Part shown: positions 26,277 through 34,091 of the stretch, in pieces | How positions within the stretch are numbered: the stretch's first letter is position 1 | Layout of the letters: every line of letters starts with the position of its first letter | Assembly (NCBI RefSeq): GCF_039543645.1 | Contig: NZ_BAABKD010000011.1 | Span: 248,001 to 312,000, forward strand | Reading direction: 5' to 3' | Source of the DNA: Paenalcaligenes hermetiae | GTDB lineage: Bacteria; Pseudomonadota; Gammaproteobacteria; Burkholderiales; Burkholderiaceae_B | Length of the DNA: 64,000 nt | The notes under the pieces: generated by a model | Told to the model about the DNA's origin: nothing | What the model saw: the letters and a program-made list of their open reading frames with translations, nothing else | The model's database searches: none | Program-made: the position numbers and the translations under genes

Positions 26277-27245
26277 TTATTCAATAATTTTTGTGGCTGA
26301 CTTAACAAAGGCTTCGTCTAAAGTTACGCCTTGTTTTTTGGCCGCAGCGGGGTTTACAAACAGCTCCAAACGATCACTGGTTTCCGATGCGATATCCCCA
26401 GGTTTTTCCCCTTTTAGAATTCGCACCACCATTTTCCCTGTCTGCAGCCCCAAATCGTAGTAATTCACCCCTAATGCCGCGATGGCTCCACGCGCTACAC
26501 TATCCGTATCTGAAGCGATAATAGGAATTTTGGCGTCATTGCCCACTTTAACTAAGGCCTCAAAGGCAGAAACCACGTTATTGTCTGTATTGGTGTAGAT
26601 CACATCCACTTTGCCAACTAGGCTACGAGCCGCTGCACCCACATCCACCGTACGTGCTGCTGTTGCCTCGACTAAGCTCATGTCGTTAGCAGACAATAGT
26701 TCACGCAAACGCTCTACCACAACCACAGAGTTGGCTTCGCCTGGGTTATAAACCATACCAACATGTTTGGCCTCGGGCACCACTTGTTTGATCAGCTCTA
26801 GCTGCTTTTCGAGCACTAACATATCCGATACGCCGCTCACATTCGTCCCCGAGGGCTCCCAAGAAGGCACTAGCTGAGCTGCCACCGGATCTGTTACCCC
26901 AGAGTACACTACTGGTATCGTTTTTGTAGCCGCTACCACCGCTTGTGCTGAGGGCGTAGAAATGGCCACAATTACATCGGATTTATCACCTACGTACTTA
27001 CGCGCGATTTGAGCGGCAATCGCGGTATTACCCTGGGCGGTTTGAAACTGCCATTTAAGCCCATTGGCTTCGGTATAACCCGCGTCTGTTAGCGCTTGCT
27101 TGACACCGTCCCGCACCGAATCTAATGCGGGATGCTCTACGATAGACGACACTGAAACCATTTGTGCCCACGCTGCAGAGGTGGCGAGCAGACTGGTGCT
27201 TAATGCCAGACCCAATAGGGTTTTTAGGGTTTTATTGCGTTTCAT
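26277..27245 (-). CDS. ABC transporter substrate-binding protein (PF04392, TrpX-like)
   Basis: The periplasmic binding protein of the importer. The 322-residue precursor starts with a signal peptide (KRNKTLKTLLGLAL to AAWAQ) and then shows the ABC_sub_bind pattern, with PVVYSGVTDPVAAQLV, NVSGVSDML, GMVYNPGEANSV and ALGVNYYDLGLQTGKM. Relatives in Firmicutes take up tryptophan (TrpX) or other aromatic amino acids. In Proteobacteria the ligands are mostly unassigned, so aromatic amino acid uptake is only a suggestion. AGGAG lies nine bases before the ATG. It is first in the three-gene operon. Confidence 0.9.
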   Translation of the reverse strand: MKRNKTLKTLLGLALSTSLLATSAAWAQMVSVSSIVEHPALDSVRDGVKQALTDAGYTEANGLKWQFQTAQGNTAIAAQIARKYVGDKSDVIVAISTPSAQAVVAATKTIPVVYSGVTDPVAAQLVPSWEPSGTNVSGVSDMLVLEKQLELIKQVVPEAKHVGMVYNPGEANSVVVVERLRELLSANDMSLVEATAARTVDVGAAARSLVGKVDVIYTNTDNNVVSAFEALVKVGNDAKIPIIASDTDSVARGAIAALGVNYYDLGLQTGKMVVRILKGEKPGDIASETSDRLELFVNPAAAKKQGVTLDEAFVKSATKIIE

Positions 27246-27412
27246 AATGGGTGCTCCTAGTTATTTTTTATGCAAAAATGCAATTGCGCTCAAGTCTACC
27301 CCGATTTGTTGTAAATTGCCGCAGGGAATAACCCTGTCTACCTTGTACAAATACGGACCCCGTTACTATAAACCAACCTTTGCAAAAAACCCCAGCATCT
27401 GTTCGTATTATG

Positions 27413-28174
27413 TTACGTCTTTGGCTGCTCAGCTAGAATCCCTTTGGCCCAACGCCGAGCTGGTAATTTGTATTTCTTCTGTATGTATTCGGCTTGATCC
27501 ATAAGCATGGCCGTTGTTGTCCGCGACAGATCATCCCCTTTAAATGCCAGTACGACAATATTACCCTCGTCAATTTCAGGCAAAATCAATATATTGCCGT
27601 GAAAAGCTTGAGAAATATGATTGATATTCACATCATAACTTTCGTGAGCGCCAAATAAATTTACCGTCATCAAACCCTGCTCATCTAAGCAGCGGTAACA
27701 TCCTTGATAAAACGCCAACGACGAACATACCGGACCTTGTGCGGCCGCATCATATAAATCCACCATCAACACGCGATATCGATCAAAATGTGTCGGGTCT
27801 TGTACCCACGACTCTGCATCCTCATGGTAAATAACCGAGCGTTGATTTTGTGGCAAACGAAAAAAAGCTTGGCACATGGCGGTGACGCGCGGATTAATTT
27901 CAACCGTATGCAAATCACTTTGGGTATGTTTCATACAAAAGCGCAGCAGTGAGCCTGCCCCTAAGCCTAATATCGCGATCCCATCATCTTTGCTGACTTC
28001 CTGAAAAAGTAACCAAGCCATCATTTGCTGAGTGTAAGTTAAAACCAAATCATGGGGACGCATGATGCGCATAGCGCCTTGAATCCATTGCGTACCAAAA
28101 TGCAAATAACGAATCCCATCCTCTTCGGAGATGGTGACATCATTCATATCAATGGCTTGATTAAACATTTCCAT
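27413..28174 (-). CDS. Spermidine-synthase-like methyltransferase-fold protein
   Basis: A 253-residue protein with the spermine/spermidine synthase Rossmann fold. Motif I is ILGLGAGSLLRF, followed by HTVEINPRVTAM for the acidic nucleotide-binding residue, EDAESWV, and VLMVDLYDA (the catalytic-Asp region of aminopropyltransferases). The N-terminal part is shorter than in authentic SpeE, and no complete putrescine-binding motif was recognised, so catalytic spermidine synthesis is not certain. GAGGATC precedes the ATG. It stands alone on minus: the terminator hairpin of the 49-aa gene is upstream and the ABC operon lies downstream after 167 bp, so its promoter must be in the short upstream gap. 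Confidence 0.75.
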   Translation of the reverse strand: MEMFNQAIDMNDVTISEEDGIRYLHFGTQWIQGAMRIMRPHDLVLTYTQQMMAWLLFQEVSKDDGIAILGLGAGSLLRFCMKHTQSDLHTVEINPRVTAMCQAFFRLPQNQRSVIYHEDAESWVQDPTHFDRYRVLMVDLYDAAAQGPVCSSLAFYQGCYRCLDEQGLMTVNLFGAHESYDVNINHISQAFHGNILILPEIDEGNIVVLAFKGDDLSRTTTAMLMDQAEYIQKKYKLPARRWAKGILAEQPKT

Positions 28175-28188
28175 AGTTAAGATCCTCA

Positions 28189-28221
28189 GAAAACAAAACG
28201 CGCAGGCATAACCTGCGCGTT
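28189..28221 (-). terminator. Rho-independent terminator after the 49-aa gene
   Basis: AACGCGCAGG pairs perfectly with CCTGCGCGTT around a five-base loop. On the minus strand it is followed by TTGTTTTC after the stem's closing Ts, giving a moderate T-tract. Confidence 0.8.
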
Positions 28222-28247
28222 CAGTATTTTAGTACAAACAATAAAAA

Positions 28248-28397
28248 TTAGCTTTTTGCCATTTTTTTATCGTCTTGTTCTACTTCGTCCTTCTCGACGC
28301 GTTTATCGCTTTGATCTTCGCGTGCATCGGGTGCTACCCAGTTTAAGGGCTCAATCACAAGCTCTTTACGACGACGTGTGGGTCGTTTCGTAGCCAT
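28248..28397 (-). CDS. Small charged protein of unknown function (49 aa)
   Basis: I do not recognise this family. The ATG at 28395-28397 has a strong AGGAGG eight bases upstream, and a good terminator follows the stop, so it is very likely a real gene. The product is very hydrophilic: a basic N terminus (MATKRPTRRRKE), a short hydrophobic middle (LVIEPLNWVAP) and a strongly acidic/lysine-rich tail (KDEVEQDDKK). The frame is open upstream to 28451, but that start lacks a ribosome site. A basic head and acidic tail suggest binding to nucleic acid or a protein partner; this is only inference. It may be an Alcaligenaceae-restricted small protein. Confidence 0.7.
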   Translation of the reverse strand: MATKRPTRRRKELVIEPLNWVAPDAREDQSDKRVEKDEVEQDDKKMAKS

Positions 28398-28616
28398 ACA
28401 TACACCTCCTGCTAAAAATTTGCGGGACAACCCTTTTGCCCCGCATTCCAATCATTATAACACGAACTATTAAAAAATCCAATAAAGACAAAGACTTACA
28501 AATAAAAGTTAAATAAAATGCCCATAAAGACTCCTGCGATACCCCTTCGTCCTATATTGAATTCGGTTATGATCTAAGGAATTTTTACTTTCTTTTTATT
28601 TTTTGAGCCAAAAATC

Positions 28617-29396
28617 GTGAAACTCGCAACGTGGAATGTCAACTCATTACGGGTGCGCCTGCCCCAGGTCATTGACTGGCTACAACAAAACCCCGTGGAC
28701 GTACTGTGCTTACAAGAGCTTAAACTTCCTCAAGACAAATTCCCGCTCGATGCATTACAAGCCATCGGCTACCAAGCAGTCTGGGCCGGGCAACCCACCT
28801 ATAACGGCGTCGCCTTGATTAGCAAAACCGAAGGCACGCAAGTGCAGCGTAATATTCCTCATTTTGAAGACCCACAGCAACGTGTGATCGCCGCTACCTA
28901 TGACTCCGCCAAAGGTCCTATACGGGTCATCAGTGCCTACTGCCCAAATGGTCAAGCCCCTGACAGTGATAAATACATTTATAAAATGCAATGGTTTGCT
29001 GCTCTAGAAAATTGGTTAAGTGATGAACTACAACATTATCCTCACCTAGCTATTTTAGGGGACTATAATGTAGCGCCCACAGACCTCGATGTGCATGATC
29101 CTAAAAAATGGGAAGGCAAAATTCATGTTTCCCCAGCAGAGCGAGCCGCTTGGCAAAAACTCATTGACCTTGGTCTACATGACGCTTTCCGGCATATTCA
29201 TCCTGAAGACCCTGGTTTTACTTGGTGGGACTATCGACGCGGCGCCTTTAGACGTAACGCAGGTCTACGTATTGACCACGCTTTGCTCTCTACGCCTTTG
29301 TTGACCCACTGCTCCGACTGCTTGGTGGACAAATCCCCACGCGCTAATGAGCAGCCTTCGGACCACACCCCTGTTATCGTGCAACTTGATCTCTAA
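28617..29396 (+). CDS. xthA: Exodeoxyribonuclease III (AP endonuclease family)
   Basis: Exonuclease III removes 3'-blocking groups and cuts at abasic sites in base-excision repair. The 259-residue protein has the endonuclease/exonuclease/phosphatase fold: WNVNSLRVRLPQ (Asn ligand), CLQELKLPQDKFP (Glu metal ligand), LGDYNVAPTDLDVHDP (catalytic Asp/Asn) and the terminal SDHTPVIVQLDL (Asp-His pair). It begins with GTG at 28617; no in-frame ATG gives the family N terminus MKLATWN, and the Shine-Dalgarno is weak. It is the first of a plus-strand run that continues into gmk-rpoZ-spoT. Confidence 0.96.
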   Translation: MKLATWNVNSLRVRLPQVIDWLQQNPVDVLCLQELKLPQDKFPLDALQAIGYQAVWAGQPTYNGVALISKTEGTQVQRNIPHFEDPQQRVIAATYDSAKGPIRVISAYCPNGQAPDSDKYIYKMQWFAALENWLSDELQHYPHLAILGDYNVAPTDLDVHDPKKWEGKIHVSPAERAAWQKLIDLGLHDAFRHIHPEDPGFTWWDYRRGAFRRNAGLRIDHALLSTPLLTHCSDCLVDKSPRANEQPSDHTPVIVQLDL

Positions 29397-29426
29397 CACA
29401 GCCAATCCCATTACACGGAGGCAATA

Positions 29427-29759
29427 ATGAGCCAAACCAACCAGTTGATCTCCACCTTAAACGAAGGCGCCGTATTGCAAGTATATGTAGACGGCTGTCT
29501 TGTCCACGCTTACGTTGTCGTAAGCGAGCCTAATATTGATAGAGTCGCCGATATCGTCCCACAAGAACGATTTGATGCCGATGGAGATATCCATGTCATG
29601 GCCGTCGGCCAACCACAAGACGCAAGCGCTATGATTGATGACGTTAGTCAAAATCTTAACGCTGAGGACACCGTTGTTTTTCTCTGCATTGACCATGCTA
29701 CCAAAGATGAAGTGCTGAAGCAGTTCGGTATTAACGCAGGTCAAGCTCATCACCACTAA
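29427..29759 (+). CDS. Hypothetical protein, 110 aa, no recognised family
   Basis: No domain is recognised. CGGAGGC lies seven bases before the ATG, and the gene is tightly placed between xthA (30 bp) and gmk (10 bp) on the same strand, so it is probably translated and cotranscribed with gmk. The sequence alternates short beta-like hydrophobic runs (AVLQVYVDGCLVHAYVVV, VVFLCIDHA) with acidic stretches, suggesting a small compact alpha/beta domain. It has two cysteines and ends in three consecutive histidines (QAHHH), which could bind metal or be incidental. No signal peptide or membrane segment. A long reading frame on the opposite strand is a shadow. Confidence 0.7.
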   Translation: MSQTNQLISTLNEGAVLQVYVDGCLVHAYVVVSEPNIDRVADIVPQERFDADGDIHVMAVGQPQDASAMIDDVSQNLNAEDTVVFLCIDHATKDEVLKQFGINAGQAHHH

Positions 29760-29769
29760 AAGGATACCT

Positions 29770-30420
29770 ATGCCAGCTACGTTTCACGGCAATGTGTTTT
29801 TAGTCGCCGCTCCAAGTGGGGCGGGCAAATCCAGTCTTGTTAATGCGCTGTTAGCACAAGAGCCCAATATAGAGCTATCTATATCATGTACAACTCGTCC
29901 CATGCGCCCCGGCGAAACCAACGGACAGCACTACCACTTTGTCAGCCTTGAACAATACCAACAGTTACGTGACAGCAATAATTTGCTTGAGCATGCCGAG
30001 GTACATGGCAATTTTTATGGCACCCCAGCCCAACCTGTTGAGCAAGCATTAGCCACGGGCAAAGATGTGCTCCTCGAAATTGACTGGCAAGGTGCACGTC
30101 AAGTGCGTGAACGCTTTCCTAAAGCCATTGGCATTTTTATCCTCCCCCCTTCTATCCAAGCTCTAGAAGAGCGCTTACGCAAACGTGGTCAAGATGATGA
30201 CTCAGTGATTGCACGACGCTTACTCGCAGCCGGTGGTGAGATGGCTCACGTTGGCGAGTTCCAATATGCTATTATCAATGATGACTTTGATGTCGCCTTG
30301 GCCCAACTACAAGCCATTATTCAAGCGAGTCGCTTACGCACTGCTCAACAGGCGGCGCGCTATGCGGATTTATTTGATCAACTTGGCATCAGTGCCTCTG
30401 TGGCCGCAAATTTACTATAA
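29770..30420 (+). CDS. gmk: Guanylate kinase
   Basis: Gmk phosphorylates GMP to GDP with ATP. The 216-residue protein shows the P-loop GAPSGAGKSSL, the GMP-binding stretch SCTTRPMRPGETNGQHYHFV and the lid region with LRKRGQDDDSVIARRL. Length is standard. It is followed by rpoZ and spoT, the conserved proteobacterial gmk-rpoZ-spoT order linking guanine nucleotide supply and the stringent response. AAGGA is upstream of the ATG. Confidence 0.97.
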   Translation: MPATFHGNVFLVAAPSGAGKSSLVNALLAQEPNIELSISCTTRPMRPGETNGQHYHFVSLEQYQQLRDSNNLLEHAEVHGNFYGTPAQPVEQALATGKDVLLEIDWQGARQVRERFPKAIGIFILPPSIQALEERLRKRGQDDDSVIARRLLAAGGEMAHVGEFQYAIINDDFDVALAQLQAIIQASRLRTAQQAARYADLFDQLGISASVAANLL

Positions 30421-30458
30421 TAGTACTTATTGATATTTTGACTTACAGGTAAACCATT

Positions 30459-30662
30459 ATGGCTCGTATTACGGTCGAAGACTGCTTAGAAAAAATCCCA
30501 AACCGCTTTAATCTCACTTTAGTCGCGGCATACCGTGCGCGTGAGCTTGCTCAAGGTCACGAACCCCGCTTGGAAAGCAAAAACAAGCCCACAGTGACCG
30601 CGTTGCGTGAAGTCGCTGCTGGAGCTACCGGTATGGAAATGTTACGCAAAGTCCCCACCTAA
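30459..30662 (+). CDS. rpoZ: RNA polymerase omega subunit
   Basis: The 67-residue omega subunit helps assemble RNA polymerase and forms part of a ppGpp site. Typical features are the N-terminal MARITVEDCLEKIPNRFNLT, VAAYRARELAQG and the KPTVTALREVAAG segment. It is somewhat shorter than E. coli omega (91) but normal for betaproteobacteria. It lies 38 bp after gmk and 27 bp before spoT, with AGGTAA before the ATG. Confidence 0.97.
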   Translation: MARITVEDCLEKIPNRFNLTLVAAYRARELAQGHEPRLESKNKPTVTALREVAAGATGMEMLRKVPT

Positions 30663-30689
30663 TCACTTAGTAGCACAAAAGGACAGGCA

Positions 30690-32960
30690 ATGGCTTTTTC
30701 TACCCTCAAAGGCGCCTCTTCAGGCTTACTCGCTGTACTAAAAAAAGGATCCCGACTCGGTCGTCGCAAAGATACCGTATCGGTGCCTAAGCTTGAGCCC
30801 GCGAAAAACACCATTGCCTCACTCGCTCCTTTAACTAAAATCATCAGCAAATATCTAGATGAGGCCGATGTAGAGCGTGTACGCGAAGCTTATAAATTAG
30901 CCGACGAGGCCCATTTAGGTCAGTTTCGATCAAGCGGTGAGCCCTATATCACTCACCCTATTGCTGTGACTGAAATTTGCGCCGGCTGGAAACTCGATGC
31001 CGAGTCCCTCATGGCTGCGCTACTACACGACGTTATCGAAGACCAAGACGTCAGCAAACAAGAGCTTGCTGAAAAATTCGGCACCGATGTTGCTGAGATT
31101 GTAGATGGTGTTTCCAAACTAGAGCGCTTGCAGTTTGAAACCAAAAGCCAACAACAAGCCGAAAGCTTTAGAAAAATGTTGTTGGCCATGTCACGCGATG
31201 TTCGTGTCATATTAATTAAACTGGCAGACCGCCTGCACAATATGCGCACGCTTGATGCGGTCAGCCCTGAAAAACAACGTCGCATTGCCAAAGAAACCCT
31301 AGAAATTTACGCGCCTATTGCGCACCGGCTGGGGCTTAATGCGCTTTTTCGAGAACTCCAAGATCGTTGTTTTCAAGCCATTCATCCCAATCGTTATCGT
31401 GTGTTACACAAAGCGCTCCTTGCCGCTCGTGGTAATCGCCGTGATGCGTTAGGAAAAATCAGTGATGCGGTTCATGCTGCGCTGCCTGCCGCTGGGATTG
31501 AAGCCGAAATTTCCGGCCGTGAAAAATCCCTCTATAGCATTTTCTGTAAAATGGGTGAACAGAAAAAATCATTTTCTGATGTGTTGGATATTTATGGCTT
31601 TAGAATTATTGTCCACACCCTTCCAGAATGCTATTTAACCCTAGGTACATTACATCAGCTTTACAGACCCATTCCTGGAAAATTTAAAGACTACATTGCC
31701 ATCCCTAAAATCAATGGCTATCAGTCTTTGCATACCACTCTTATTGGCCCTCATGGTACCCCTGTAGAGTTCCAAATACGCACTCGCGAAATGGATCATG
31801 TCGCCGAAGAGGGGGTTGCCTCACACTGGCTATATAAAGACGATGACGTTTCTTTGAGCGAGCTACAAAAACGCACGCACCGCTGGTTACAATCATTATT
31901 AGATATTCAAAGCCAAACTGGGGACTCTAGCGAATTTTTAGAGCACGTAAAAGTCGACCTATTTCCTGATGCTGTCTACGTCAATACACCTCGTGGCAAA
32001 ATTATCTCTTTACCACGTGGGGCAACGCCTATTGATTTTGCATATACCATTCACTCGGATATTGGTAACCACGCTGTAGCGGCTAAAGTCAATGATGAGT
32101 TCGTATCTTTACGCAGCGAGCTCAAAAGCGGCGATATGGTGGAAATCATCACCTCACCCGCAGCTCGACCCAGTGCACAATGGTTAAATCATGTGCGTAC
32201 TGGTCGTGCGCGCTCAGAAATACGGCATTATCTGCGTACGGTTCAATACGAGGAATCAGTAGCCTTTGGTCGCCGTCTTTTAAAACAAGCCCTTAATGAG
32301 CTCGGCATTGAAATGCCCGCAGACAATGACCCCATGTGGGAAGGGCTGGTGAAAAGCTCAGGTGCAACCTCACAAACTGAAATCCTAGCCGATATTGGTT
32401 TAGGCAAACGTTTGGCTGCCGTGGTGGCTCGTCGCTTTATCGCTGATAATCCTCTTATTAAAACCACCGCTGCCGCGGTAGATGAGTACACCTCCACCAC
32501 CCGAGCCCCCGTCGTCATCCATGGCAATGAAGGCCAAGCCGTTCAGTTAGCCACCTGCTGCGGTCCTCTTCCTGGTGATGCTATTGTCGGTGGCATTCGC
32601 ATGGGGCATGGCTTAGTTGTGCATATGGCAGAATGCGCCGTCGCCCAACGACAACAAGCCAAAGAGCCCGAGCGTTGGATTCCCGTGATCTGGGATACCA
32701 AAACCGCTCGCCACTTATCCACACGCCTAGATGTTACTGCGCTTAATGAGCGCGGGGTACTCGGGCGCTTAGCGGCGACAATCACCGAGGCTGACTCTAA
32801 TATCTTACACCTCACTATGCCCGATGATGAGGGTGTCACTACACTCCTTCACCTGACTATTCAAGTCGATAGCCGCAATCACCTTGCACAGGTTATCCGC
32901 TCCATGCGTCAAGTCCCCCAAGTACAAAAGATTGTCCGCGTTAAAGGCCAGACAAACTAA
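30690..32960 (+). CDS. spoT: Bifunctional (p)ppGpp synthase/hydrolase (SpoT/Rel type)
   Basis: Controls the alarmone (p)ppGpp. The 756-residue protein carries an N-terminal HD hydrolase domain (AALLHDVIEDQDVS, with LADRLHNMRT further on). The synthetase domain follows (KFKDYIAIPKINGYQSLHTT; the basic KFKD signature marks bifunctional enzymes rather than monofunctional RelA). A TGS domain (VNTPRGKIISLPRGATPIDFAY) and a C-terminal ACT-like domain complete it. Intact HD and synthase motifs argue for both activities. The 3' end overlaps that of convergent azlD by 20 bases with no terminator hairpin seen between them. Confidence 0.96.
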   Translation: MAFSTLKGASSGLLAVLKKGSRLGRRKDTVSVPKLEPAKNTIASLAPLTKIISKYLDEADVERVREAYKLADEAHLGQFRSSGEPYITHPIAVTEICAGWKLDAESLMAALLHDVIEDQDVSKQELAEKFGTDVAEIVDGVSKLERLQFETKSQQQAESFRKMLLAMSRDVRVILIKLADRLHNMRTLDAVSPEKQRRIAKETLEIYAPIAHRLGLNALFRELQDRCFQAIHPNRYRVLHKALLAARGNRRDALGKISDAVHAALPAAGIEAEISGREKSLYSIFCKMGEQKKSFSDVLDIYGFRIIVHTLPECYLTLGTLHQLYRPIPGKFKDYIAIPKINGYQSLHTTLIGPHGTPVEFQIRTREMDHVAEEGVASHWLYKDDDVSLSELQKRTHRWLQSLLDIQSQTGDSSEFLEHVKVDLFPDAVYVNTPRGKIISLPRGATPIDFAYTIHSDIGNHAVAAKVNDEFVSLRSELKSGDMVEIITSPAARPSAQWLNHVRTGRARSEIRHYLRTVQYEESVAFGRRLLKQALNELGIEMPADNDPMWEGLVKSSGATSQTEILADIGLGKRLAAVVARRFIADNPLIKTTAAAVDEYTSTTRAPVVIHGNEGQAVQLATCCGPLPGDAIVGGIRMGHGLVVHMAECAVAQRQQAKEPERWIPVIWDTKTARHLSTRLDVTALNERGVLGRLAATITEADSNILHLTMPDDEGVTTLLHLTIQVDSRNHLAQVIRSMRQVPQVQKIVRVKGQTN

Positions 32961-33309
32961 AAAGCGATTGGCTATAAAGCACAACACCATAACTGAATAC
33001 TCCAATAACTGTGATCAGTATGGTGTTGCGCCACCACCTAAAGACGATCCACATCACAGTGCAAGCAAGCCCAATCGGACCCACTTGCCCTAAGGCAACC
33101 TTAGGGGTATTGAGCCCCACTAATCCACTTAGCGACACCACAAGTAAGGCCACTATTGCAGCGGGACCCAAGGTAACCAAGACCGCGCGTAAGTCTGGGC
33201 GCTCGAAAATAGTTTGCAATGTTAAATACCAACGCATAGGTAAATAACGTAATAAATACGTTCCTACTCCAGCGCCTACCAACAAAAAAAACACAGATTT
33301 AGTATCCAC
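32941..33309 (-). CDS. azlD: AzlD-family branched-chain amino acid exporter, small subunit
   Basis: A 122-residue membrane protein with about four hydrophobic helices (for example FFLLVGAGVGTYLLRYLPM and AAIVALLVVSLSGLVG), typical of AzlD/YgaH. It pairs with AzlC to export branched-chain amino acids or their analogues; the exact substrate is inferred from the family. The start is GTG at 33307-33309 with AAGGG before it, overlapping the azlC stop by about ten bases, so the two are translationally coupled. Its 3' end lies 20 bases inside spoT on the opposite strand. Confidence 0.88.
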   Translation of the reverse strand: MDTKSVFFLLVGAGVGTYLLRYLPMRWYLTLQTIFERPDLRAVLVTLGPAAIVALLVVSLSGLVGLNTPKVALGQVGPIGLACTVMWIVFRWWRNTILITVIGVFSYGVVLYSQSLFSLSGL

Positions 33310-33997
33310 TTTTACCCTTTTGCTGCAACCAAGCCCATATCCCTCCTATCCCCATACCAATCAATAAGCTGTGATGAGCAGGTAAGTAGTAATGTGCACA
33401 TAGTGTGGTCGTAGCCACACTCAATAACAAATAACCCGATACATACTGCTTCATATCAAGCAATAAGGCAAAGAATAAAGCAGGCAATACAAAAGCTAAG
33501 GTTTGCTGCAATAGCGGCTGCTCCATTAACCAGTCACTGGCAACATAGGCCCCCAACACGGTACCACTCACCCAAGCGCTATAAGCACCTAGCTGCAGTC
33601 CCAAATACCAAGCTTCTTTTTGCCCGGGTGGAATTCTACTCAAACGCCCCCGTGCCGTGGCAAATACCTCGTCCGTTAAACCAAATGCCATCAATGCCGG
33701 CCAGCGCGGTAGCTCCTTCTGTTGAAATTGGCTTAATAATGCAGGCCCATAAAATAGGTGTCGTAAATTCACAGCAATGGTAATCATCACCATTTGCAGA
33801 ATAGCGGTCTGCTGCGCAATCAGTACAATCAGAATAAATTGACTAGCTCCCGCATAAACCCCAATGGAGATTAAGGTCGCAAACCAAGGCGACAATCCAG
33901 CCTGAACCGCTGCCACCCCAAAAGAAACGGCCACAGGAAAATATCCTAGAGCAATCGAACTACTGGCCCCCAAGCCGCTCAATAGCGCTTTTTTCAT
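33299..33997 (-). CDS. azlC: AzlC-family branched-chain amino acid exporter, large subunit
   Basis: A 232-residue AzlC/YgaZ-type membrane protein. The family N-terminal segment (LGYFPVAVSFGVAAVQAGLSP) and the conserved AGASQFILI and LRHLFYGPALLSQF stretches are visible. With AzlD it forms an L-valine/branched-chain exporter in relatives such as E. coli YgaZH and Corynebacterium BrnFE. The ATG at 33995-33997 follows AAGGTAAGAG; the open frame continues to 34030 but without a better start. A terminator (34031-34067) isolates it from ppiD upstream, leaving only about 30 bases for a promoter, partly within the terminator. Confidence 0.9.
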   Translation of the reverse strand: MKKALLSGLGASSSIALGYFPVAVSFGVAAVQAGLSPWFATLISIGVYAGASQFILIVLIAQQTAILQMVMITIAVNLRHLFYGPALLSQFQQKELPRWPALMAFGLTDEVFATARGRLSRIPPGQKEAWYLGLQLGAYSAWVSGTVLGAYVASDWLMEQPLLQQTLAFVLPALFFALLLDMKQYVSGYLLLSVATTTLCAHYYLPAHHSLLIGMGIGGIWAWLQQKGKSGY

Positions 33998-34030
33998 ACT
34001 CTTACCTTTTGGCTTTGCACCTTGAACCAC

Positions 34031-34067
34031 AAAAAACCCCCTATATTAAAAGCATATAGGGGGTTTT
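34031..34067. terminator. Strong terminator after ppiD
   Basis: AAAACCCCCTATAT and ATATAGGGGGTTTT form a perfect 14-base stem around a seven-base loop; on the minus strand it ends in TTTTTT. It closes the ppiD gene, upstream of azlC. Confidence 0.93.
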
Positions 34068-34091
34068 CACAACGGTTTACACTTTATAAGC

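Noticed and set aside
27265..27293. TTGAGC-17-TAAAAA promoter for the ABC operon
   Set aside because: The predicted start would fall on the Shine-Dalgarno of the binding-protein gene, leaving almost no leader.
29457..29756. 99-codon minus-strand frame opposite the orphan gene
   Set aside because: The plus-strand frame has a strong ribosome site and operon context; the minus frame has neither.
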